In this document: one piece after another, positions 57,864 to 64,000 of the stretch
How the letters are laid out: each line of letters opens with the position of its first letter
Position numbering within the stretch: position 1 is the first letter of the stretch
Made by a program: the position numbers and the translations under genes
The notes under the pieces: model-generated
What the model saw: the letters and a program-made list of their open reading frames with translations, nothing else
Databases searched by the model: none
Told to the model about the DNA's origin: nothing
DNA from: Elusimicrobiota bacterium
GTDB taxonomy: Bacteria; Elusimicrobiota; Elusimicrobia; UBA1565; UBA9628
Direction of reading: 5' to 3'
Length of the DNA stretch: 64,000 bases
Assembly: GCA_016182905.1 (NCBI GenBank)
Contig: JACPFR010000010.1
Location: forward strand, 1-64,000

Positions 57864-59216
57864 CTATTTGAGTCCGCGCGCCTTGGCCACCGCCTTCAGC
57901 GACGCCTCGAGCGCGCCAAGGAAGACGTCGAGCTGGGCGCGGCTGATGGTCAGCGCGGGCTCCAGGCGCAGGACGCGGGCGTTGATGTAGGTGCCGCTGA
58001 TCAGGATGTTGCGCCCGAACAGCTGCTTGGCCACCTCGTAGCCGAGGTCGTTGTCCATGAACTCCATGCCGAGCATGAGGCCGCGGCCGCGCGCGAGCTT
58101 TAAAATGCGCGGGTATCGCGCGGCGAGCGCGTTCAGCTGCGTGAGCATGTACTCGCCTTTCTCCGCCGCCTGGCGGGGGAGGTCCTCGTCGAGGAGCACG
58201 TTGATGGTGGCGATGGCCGCGGCGCAGGCCGGGGGATTGCCGCCGAAGGTGGTCGTGTGCAGGAACGGGTTGTCGATGTAGCGCTCCCAGGTCTTGGCCG
58301 TGCCGACGACCGCGCCGATCGGCATGATGCCGCCGCCGAAGCCCTTGCCCAGGGCCATCAGGTCGGGCACGACGCCGTCGTGCTCGCAGGCGAACATCTT
58401 GCCGGTGCGGCCCATGCCGGACTGGATCTCGTCGAGGATGAGCATCGCGCCGAACTTGTCGCACAGCTCGCGCGCGGCGGCCAGGTAGCCGGGAGGGGCG
58501 ACGACGATGCCGCCCTCGCCCAGGATCGGCTCGAGGACGACGGCCGCCACGCGGTCGCCGGAGAAGTCGCAGGACTCCATCATCGTCTTGAGCGCGTCGA
58601 CGTTGCCGTACGGCACGTGCGACCAGTTGAGCAGCGGCAGGAACGGCTCGCGGAACACGGCCTTCGAGGTGCCGCCGAGCGAGCCCATGCTCTTGCCGTG
58701 GAAGCCGCCGATGGCGCCGATGAACTTGTGGCGGCCGGTGGCGAGCACGGCCATCTTCAGGCAGCCCTCGACCGACTCCGTGCCTGAGTTGGTCAGGAAC
58801 GCGTACTGCAGGTCGCCGGGCGTGATCAAAGAGACGAGATGGGCGAGGTAGGTGCGCAGGGGGTCGATGAGCTCCTGGGAGTGGATGCCCTGGCGGCCGA
58901 GCTGGTCCATGACGGCCTTGAGGACCTTCGGGTGGCGGTGGCCGGTGACGTACACGCCGAAGCCGCCGAGCATGTCGATGAACTCCTTGCCATTGATGTC
59001 GCGGAAGACCGCGCCGTCGTCTTCCCACTCGACGGCCGTGTAGTCGGTGCTGACGGACTTCCGGTATTTCAGGAAGCCCTCGTTGACGTGGTCGATCCAG
59101 TACTTGACCGACTCGCCGACGACCTTCTTCTTCTCGGCGGCGGTGAGCTTCTTCTTCGCGATCAGCTCGAGCACCCAGGCGGATTCGGCCTTCGCGGCTT
59201 TCAGGTTCTGTCCCAT
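57864..59216 (-). CDS. Class III aminotransferase (putrescine/ornithine aminotransferase-like)
   Basis: A 450-residue PLP-dependent class III aminotransferase. Marks are LTNSGTESVEGCLKMA (about 142), the Asp motif LILDEIQSGMGRTG (about 258) and the PLP lysine in ALGKGFGGG (about 290), with TTTFGGNPPACAAA following. The closest fit from memory is putrescine aminotransferase (PatA/YgjG), which has a similar N-terminal helical extension, but the substrate is not certain. AGGAG lies about nine bases before ATG. It follows the ABC transporter genes by 12 bases, so it may process the imported amino compound. Confidence 0.88.
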   Translation of the reverse strand: MGQNLKAAKAESAWVLELIAKKKLTAAEKKKVVGESVKYWIDHVNEGFLKYRKSVSTDYTAVEWEDDGAVFRDINGKEFIDMLGGFGVYVTGHRHPKVLKAVMDQLGRQGIHSQELIDPLRTYLAHLVSLITPGDLQYAFLTNSGTESVEGCLKMAVLATGRHKFIGAIGGFHGKSMGSLGGTSKAVFREPFLPLLNWSHVPYGNVDALKTMMESCDFSGDRVAAVVLEPILGEGGIVVAPPGYLAAARELCDKFGAMLILDEIQSGMGRTGKMFACEHDGVVPDLMALGKGFGGGIMPIGAVVGTAKTWERYIDNPFLHTTTFGGNPPACAAAIATINVLLDEDLPRQAAEKGEYMLTQLNALAARYPRILKLARGRGLMLGMEFMDNDLGYEVAKQLFGRNILISGTYINARVLRLEPALTISRAQLDVFLGALEASLKAVAKARGLK

Positions 59217-59228
59217 GAGATCGGTCTC

Positions 59229-60722
59229 CTAAGAAATCCTCGGCCGCCGCTCGACGGCCAGGCGCGCCTCGGCCCAGCGCGACAGGCGCACGAACGGCAG
59301 GCCGATGAGCACGTACATCAGAGCGGTCAGGACGCCGATGCCCAGGTAGTCGTAGGTCGACGCGGCGAGCTGCCCGTAGACGCGGGTCAGCTCGACCATC
59401 GTGATCACGGACACGAGGGAGGAGTCCTTGAGCAATGCTATGAAATCATTGGTCGTCGGGGGGAGGACCAGACGCAGGGCCTGGGGGATGATGATGTGGC
59501 GCAGGGCCTGCCAGCGCGTCATGCCGAGCGCCAAGGCGGCCTCCATCTGGGCGTGGGGGATGGCCTGTATGCCGGCGCGGTACACCTCGGCCTCGTAGGC
59601 GGCGTAGTTGAGCGCCAGTCCGAGGACGGCGGCGGCGAAGGGCTGGAGCTTGATGCCGACGGTGGGCAGGCCGTAGAAGATGAAGAACAATTGGATGAGC
59701 AGCGGGCTGCCGCGGATGAACTCGACGTACAGCGTCGCCAGCGCGGACACGGGCCACGGGCCGTACAGCTTCATCAGGGCGAGGGTCAATCCGAGGAGGA
59801 CGGCGAAGAACATCGCGAGCAAGGAGAGCTCGACCGTGGTGACCGCGCCCTTGGCGAGCAGCGGCACGTAGCTCCCGTACTTGGCCAGCGACGCGCGCCA
59901 GCCGAGCTTGACCCCGCGCGCGGCGAGGTACGCGGCATATTCGGTAGGCTCGGCATGGTTCGAAGACTCGTCGGCGAACGCTGCGGCCATCACCGGATTC
60001 CATATGCCCCATCTTTCGTAGATCTCGCGCAGCTTGCCGGACTTCATCAGCCGCGCGATCGCCCCGTTGACGGCGGCGAGAAGCTTGTCGTCGCCCTTGC
60101 GGATCGCCACGCCGTAGGCCATGCGGCCGAACTGTCCGGGGAGGTTCTTCAGGCGCGCGTCGATGCCGTAGTAGACCGCGGCGGGATGGTCCATCAGCAC
60201 CGCGTCGATGCGCCCGTTGGCCAGGTCGTCGTAGAGCATCGTCTGCGTGTCGTAGCCGACGACGGTCACGCCTCCGGCCTCGGCCAGCAGGCGCTCGGCC
60301 AGCGCGCCCTTGAGCGTGCCGGCGCGGCGGCCCTTGAGGTCGGCCAGCGAGGCGACGCTGAAGTCCGCCTTCGGCACGGTCAGCGTCTCGTAGGTCAGGT
60401 AGTACGGGTCGGAGAACTCCACCTCGGCCTTGCGGTCCTCGGTGATCTCGAGGCCGTTGATGACGACGTCGTAGTTCCCGCGCTTGAGGCCGGGCACCAG
60501 GCTGTCCCACTGGTTCTGCACGAACTCCGCCTTGTGCCCGAGCTCGGCGGCGAGCGCCTCGGCCAGGTCGGCCTCGAAGCCGACGGTCTTCGACGGGTCC
60601 TTGGGGTCCTGGAAGACGAAGGGCGCGCCGCCGGAGGAGTCGCCGCCCCAGCGCAAGGTCTTCGCGGGGGCGGTGTGGGCGCCGAGCGCGCACGCGAGTA
60701 GCAGGAGGGGTGCGAGGCTCAT
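59229..60722 (-). CDS. Fused substrate-binding protein and permease of a polar amino-acid ABC transporter
   Basis: A 497-residue fusion. Residues 1-18 are a signal peptide. Residues 20-250 form a family 3 solute-binding domain ([43 protein letters not shown]). From about 285 comes a HisM-type permease with [15 protein letters not shown] and the EAA loop [20 protein letters not shown]. Fused binding-permease proteins occur in GlnPQ-type systems, where the sensor is tethered at the membrane. The ATG overlaps the ATPase gene stop as ATGA. Confidence 0.92.
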   Translation of the reverse strand: MSLAPLLLLACALGAHTAPAKTLRWGGDSSGGAPFVFQDPKDPSKTVGFEADLAEALAAELGHKAEFVQNQWDSLVPGLKRGNYDVVINGLEITEDRKAEVEFSDPYYLTYETLTVPKADFSVASLADLKGRRAGTLKGALAERLLAEAGGVTVVGYDTQTMLYDDLANGRIDAVLMDHPAAVYYGIDARLKNLPGQFGRMAYGVAIRKGDDKLLAAVNGAIARLMKSGKLREIYERWGIWNPVMAAAFADESSNHAEPTEYAAYLAARGVKLGWRASLAKYGSYVPLLAKGAVTTVELSLLAMFFAVLLGLTLALMKLYGPWPVSALATLYVEFIRGSPLLIQLFFIFYGLPTVGIKLQPFAAAVLGLALNYAAYEAEVYRAGIQAIPHAQMEAALALGMTRWQALRHIIIPQALRLVLPPTTNDFIALLKDSSLVSVITMVELTRVYGQLAASTYDYLGIGVLTALMYVLIGLPFVRLSRWAEARLAVERRPRIS

Positions 60723-61489
60723 GCCGCGAACCTGCTCATGTACTTGACCGTGCGCGGATCTCGCGGGGACCCGAATATCTGGGCCGGAGGCCCCTTCTCC
60801 ACGACGCGGCCCTCCTCCATGAACACGATCTCCCGGGCGACCTCGCGGGCGAAGCGCGTCTCGTGGGTGACGACGATCTGCGTCATTCCCCCGGCGTCGA
60901 GCTTGCGCATCACGTCGAAGACCTCGTCGACGAGCCAGGGGTCGAGGGCCGAGGTGGGCTCGTCGTACAGCATGACCTTGGGCGACATCGCCAGCGCCCG
61001 GGCGATGGCGGCGCGCTGCTGCTGGCCGCCCGACATCTGCGAGGGGTAGTGCCGCGCGTGGCCCGCGAGCCCGACCTTCTCGAGGAGGGGGAGGGCCACC
61101 GCCTCGGCCTGCGCGCGCGTCATGCCCTTGACGATCATCGGCGCTATGACGAGGTTCGACAGCAGGTCGAGATGGGGGAACAGGTTGAAGCTCTGGAAGA
61201 CCATGCCGAAGTTGGAGCGCAGCGCCCGGGCCAGGCGGTCGTAGCGGTCGTTGCGGCGGGGGTCGCCGACGCCGCGGTCGAGGACGAGGTCCCCGAAGCG
61301 GATCGAGCCCTCGTCGAACGCCTCGAGGCCGTTGAGGCAGCGCAGCAAGGTGGACTTGCCGCACCCGGAGCGGCCGACGATGACGACCAGCTCGCCGGCG
61401 GCGGCCTCGAAGTCGACGCCCTTGAGCACCTGCTGGCCGTGGAACGTCTTGGTCAGTCCTTTGGCGACGAGCAGCGGAACGGCGGCCAT
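60719..61489 (-). CDS. Amino-acid ABC transporter ATP-binding protein (GlnQ-like)
   Basis: A 256-residue ATPase: Walker [14 protein letters not shown] (about 35), Q-loop [15 protein letters not shown], signature [16 protein letters not shown] (about 152), Walker [16 protein letters not shown] and switch VVTHETRF. It is first in a three-gene operon with the fused binding-permease protein and the aminotransferase. A TAAAAT box (minus strand, 61527-61532) gives a leader of about 30 bases. Confidence 0.94.
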   Translation of the reverse strand: MAAVPLLVAKGLTKTFHGQQVLKGVDFEAAAGELVVIVGRSGCGKSTLLRCLNGLEAFDEGSIRFGDLVLDRGVGDPRRNDRYDRLARALRSNFGMVFQSFNLFPHLDLLSNLVIAPMIVKGMTRAQAEAVALPLLEKVGLAGHARHYPSQMSGGQQQRAAIARALAMSPKVMLYDEPTSALDPWLVDEVFDVMRKLDAGGMTQIVVTHETRFAREVAREIVFMEEGRVVEKGPPAQIFGSPRDPRTVKYMSRFAA

Positions 61490-61553
61490 GGATTCCCCGG
61501 GAACGCGAAAATGAGCGAAGCTCGCTATTTTAGCTTTTCCCCCGGACGGAGGG

Positions 61554-62543
61554 CTAAGGCTTTTTGGGGCGGTCGCGCAGGAGGGAGACGGCGATCACCG
61601 GCTCGTCGTCCATGGCGGCGGCCATCGCGCGCCACTCGCCGGACGTGCTCGGGAAGTGCGGGCGGAGGTTGGTCGGCAGGTGGCGCGCGCCGAGCGCGGT
61701 GAGCGTCAGACCGAGCAGGCCTCGCCCCATCTCCTGCGAGGCGCCGTAGAACTTCTGCGCGTCGCCGGCCTTGTAGGCGGCGCGGCCGTCGACGACCGCC
61801 TTGCCGATGGTGTAGACGGAGAACACCGCGCCGAGCGCGAGCAGGCCGTAGATCGCCACCGGGGCGACCGTGACGAGGGCGACCGAGCCCGCGGCGATGG
61901 CCAGGCCCTTCCACGTGAAGACGTCCTTGATCGCGTGGCCGGCGCCCTTGAGGACCTCGACGCCCGCCTTCTTCCAGGAGATCGGCTCGGAGGCCTTCGG
62001 CGCGGAGGGCGCGGGCGGGACCGCGGCGGCCGGCCGCGGGGCGGCGGCGGCGAAGGCGAAGCGGGGGCGCGCGGACGGGGCGCCGGCGCTCACGGATCGC
62101 TCCTCCGCGCTCCGCCCGCCGTCGTAGAAGCGGTCCTGGCCGGAGCGGTCGAGCGGGCGGGGAGCGGCGTCGAGGCGGGCGCGGATCGCGTCGGTGCGGC
62201 CGCGGAAGTCGAGGGCGGAGGGCGGCGGGACGAGGCCGCGGACTCCGGCGCCGGCAGCGGCGTCCTCCCGGACGGCGAGGCGGCGGCCCCACGAGGCCGA
62301 AAGGGTCTGGAGCAGGCGCTCCCGCTCGGCGGGGGCGAGGCCGGCCTTCCAGGAGCTCGCCGTCAGGACCAGCCCTTGGGCGTGGGCGTCGCGGACGGGG
62401 TATTCCAGGAGCTTGGCGGCGGCGGCCTCGGTGCGGGCGACGGCCTCGGGGGACAGCGGGCCGGGGGAGACGGAGAGCCGGACGGCGGCGGAGCCCGGAG
62501 CGGCGAGGAGCAGGAGCAGCAGCAGCGCTCGGTTCAGGGCCAT
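61554..62543 (-). CDS. Secreted hypothetical membrane protein
   Basis: A 329-residue protein with a signal peptide ([17 protein letters not shown]), a low-complexity Ala/Pro region around 140-190 ([15 protein letters not shown]) and one hydrophobic hairpin (about 215-260, [19 protein letters not shown]). The same style of signal plus Ala/Pro linker is seen in other secreted proteins here. A CATACT box lies five bases before ATG. I recognise no family. Confidence 0.65.
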   Translation of the reverse strand: MALNRALLLLLLLAAPGSAAVRLSVSPGPLSPEAVARTEAAAAKLLEYPVRDAHAQGLVLTASSWKAGLAPAERERLLQTLSASWGRRLAVREDAAAGAGVRGLVPPPSALDFRGRTDAIRARLDAAPRPLDRSGQDRFYDGGRSAEERSVSAGAPSARPRFAFAAAAPRPAAAVPPAPSAPKASEPISWKKAGVEVLKGAGHAIKDVFTWKGLAIAAGSVALVTVAPVAIYGLLALGAVFSVYTIGKAVVDGRAAYKAGDAQKFYGASQEMGRGLLGLTLTALGARHLPTNLRPHFPSTSGEWRAMAAAMDDEPVIAVSLLRDRPKKP

Positions 62544-62602
62544 GACAGAGTATGGGCCCGGCGGGCCCAGGGATGAAGGGGCCTAGGGCCCGGTCAAGTG
62601 GG

Positions 62603-62664
62603 AGGTCCAAGGACCTATGATGGGCGTCATGCTCGATGAGCCCGCCGGAGGCATGCTAGAATAA
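62603..62664 (+). promoter_or_regulatory. Palindromic promoter and short leader frame before the TolC-like gene
   Basis: The palindrome AGGTCC, AA, GGACCT (62603-62616) abuts TATGAT (62616-62621). Seven bases further on, an 11-codon frame starts at ATG 62629 and stops at TAA 62664. TAGAAT (62657-62662) could be a second promoter with a short leader. Confidence 0.4.
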
Positions 62665-62681
62665 GCCGCCCGGCCCCCGAG

Positions 62682-63974
62682 ATGAACCTCCTCTCCGCCC
62701 TGACCTATCTGGTGCTGCTCTCCTCCCCGGTCCTGGCCGACGGCTTCACCGTCTCCTCCTACACGGCGTCCGCGCTCGCGTCCTCCCCGGAGGTTCGCTC
62801 GGCGGAGGACGCGTTCACCGCGGCGGACGCCGCGCTCAAGGGGCAGGCCGCCGCGATGTTCCTTCCCACGCTCGGCTTCTCCTACACCCAATACTCCTAC
62901 GGCCACGACCTCCTGGGCGGCTCCCGCTACCGCCGCGGCGAGTTCGCGCCGCGCCTGGGGCAAGCCGTGACGACGGCGAACTGGAACCTGTTCAACGGCT
63001 TCGAGGACCTGCAGAAGACGCGCGCGGCGGCGATGACGCGGCGCGCGGCCCGCGCCGCCTGGAACGCGGCCCGCCAGGACCGGGCCTTCGCGGCGATCTC
63101 CGCCTTCTACGACCTGGACTCGAAGACCGAGCTGCTCGGCGTGGCCCAGCAGAACCTGCGCGACCAGAAGCGGCAGTACGAGCAGTCCCTCGACCTGTAC
63201 AAGAACGGCATGAAGAGCTTGGCCGACCTGCTCAAGAGCGAGACCGACATGCGCTCCTCCGAGTTGCGCCTCATCTCGGCCGGGGCCGAGCGCAAGAAGG
63301 CCTTGGTCGAGTTCAACGACCTGATCGACCGCGGCGCCCTCGACGAGGCGGCGCTCACGGTGAACCTCCAGGCGGGCGCCACCGACCTGCCGCTCGTCGA
63401 GGCCGACTTCTCCCGCGCCCTCGAGCTCCGCCCCGAGGTGGTCCAGGCCCGGGAGGAGTTCGACCGCGCCCGCGTCGCCGTCCAGCAGGCCGTCCAGGGA
63501 GCCTTGCCGAGCCTCAAGGCCGACGCGACCTGGACCCGGACGCGCTACGCCGCCGGCGGCGGGACGGCTTCGCCGAACCCGAACCATCAGGTGGGCCTCT
63601 CGCTGTCTTTGCCCGTCGGCTTCAACGGCTTCACCCAGGGCTGGGCGGTCTCCTCGGCGCGGGCTCAGCAGAGACGGGCCGAGGCGGCGCGCCGCTCCGC
63701 CGAGCGGACGGTCAAGTCCGAAGTGTACAATGCGTACATCAATCTGGAGAGGGTCTCGAGCTCCTACACGGTCGCGCTCCTTAAGGAGGAGATCGCGGCG
63801 AGGTCCCTCGAGCTGGTGGGACGGCAGTATCAGCAGGGCGCGGCGGACGCGATCCGCATGAACCAGGCGCAGAACGACTACCTCAACGCCCGCGTCGAGC
63901 GCGCCCTGGCCCTGCACGACATTTTCATCGACCGCGCCCGCTACAAGCGCGCGGTGGGAGAGCCATTATGGTGA
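62682..63974 (+). CDS. TolC-family outer-membrane efflux protein
   Basis: A 430-residue protein with a signal peptide (LLSALTYLVLLSSPVLA) and the two-fold TolC repeat: long helices with heptads (about 35-75 and 110-220; 240-290 and 320-420), NWNLFNGFEDLQKTRAA as the first strand, and GLSLSLPVGFNGFTQGW as its counterpart. It forms the outer-membrane and periplasmic duct of tripartite efflux or type I secretion. Its stop overlaps the next gene, likely the adaptor. Confidence 0.92.
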   Translation: MNLLSALTYLVLLSSPVLADGFTVSSYTASALASSPEVRSAEDAFTAADAALKGQAAAMFLPTLGFSYTQYSYGHDLLGGSRYRRGEFAPRLGQAVTTANWNLFNGFEDLQKTRAAAMTRRAARAAWNAARQDRAFAAISAFYDLDSKTELLGVAQQNLRDQKRQYEQSLDLYKNGMKSLADLLKSETDMRSSELRLISAGAERKKALVEFNDLIDRGALDEAALTVNLQAGATDLPLVEADFSRALELRPEVVQAREEFDRARVAVQQAVQGALPSLKADATWTRTRYAAGGGTASPNPNHQVGLSLSLPVGFNGFTQGWAVSSARAQQRRAEAARRSAERTVKSEVYNAYINLERVSSSYTVALLKEEIAARSLELVGRQYQQGAADAIRMNQAQNDYLNARVERALALHDIFIDRARYKRAVGEPLW

Positions 63975-64000
63975 AGCTGAGATCGTCGAAGACGGCCGTC
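63968..64000 (+). CDS. Partial gene, probably efflux adaptor
   Basis: Eleven codons (MVKLRSSKTAV) are visible before the window ends. It overlaps the TolC-like gene stop (ATGGTGA), so it is in the same operon. A membrane-fusion adaptor is expected from context only; the basic start fits a membrane anchor. Confidence 0.45.
   Translation, partial: MVKLRSSKTAV

Overview
This is a GC-rich (well above 60 percent by eye) bacterial chromosome segment from a Gram-negative organism: it has lipoproteins, an outer-membrane efflux protein, multiheme c-type cytochromes and many secreted proteins. From memory of family resemblance (FIST sensors, long secreted proteins with a signal peptide and an Ala/Pro-rich leader, giant fusion proteins) my best guess is a member of Elusimicrobiota or a similar uncultured lineage; nothing in the window proves this. 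The window is almost fully coding, so long antisense open frames are common and have been ignored.

Layout. 1-3.6 kb: divergent two-component genes (a receiver/kinase running off the left edge, and a FIST sensor with a PAS hybrid kinase). 3.7-8.2 kb: small enzymes (a broken pyridine-nucleotide oxidoreductase, pterin dehydratase, OsmC, parvulin) and a MgtC/DUF4010 membrane protein. 8.2-15.2 kb: a 1343-residue hybrid kinase that has lost both phospho-histidines, a fatty-acid desaturase and a secreted protein. 15.4-19.7 kb: a class II aldolase-like enzyme with an apparent AUC start, then a four-gene NrfD / iron-sulfur / tetraheme / pentaheme electron-transfer operon. 19.8-26.6 kb: a citrate synthase with a frame-breaking internal deletion, secreted proteins, a SET-domain protein and small conserved genes.

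26.6-34.9 kb is an accessory island: HipBA, two different AbiE toxin-antitoxin pairs, a nucleotidyltransferase and a tyrosine recombinase next to an initiator tRNA-Met gene. Its intergenic DNA is AT-rich and holds clear palindromic operators.

35-46.3 kb: a secreted peptidoglycan amidase, small unknown genes, a histidine kinase divergent from an OmpR regulator, a methyltransferase, a purine permease, a secreted double-metalloprotease-like protein, an RluA pseudouridine synthase and MgtE. 46.3-55.5 kb: a small HspR-like regulatory operon behind a palindromic promoter, a strongly structured intergenic region, and the most striking gene here, a 2716-residue fusion of a signal sequence, a membrane M50 (site-2) protease, five tandem small alpha/beta modules, a ClpB-like double AAA+ unfoldase and a helical-repeat C-terminus. 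55.5-64 kb: an FMN reductase, a thioredoxin/TPR protein, an amino-acid ABC transporter (with fused binding protein and permease) plus aminotransferase operon, and the start of a TolC-type efflux operon.

A genome-scale signal also stands out. At 21 gene starts a TANNNT box lies 5-7 bases (usually exactly 6) before the start codon, so the transcript should begin at the start codon itself. Leaderless expression therefore appears to be the rule for first genes here, with Shine-Dalgarno starts as a second class. This rule was used to choose many starts below.
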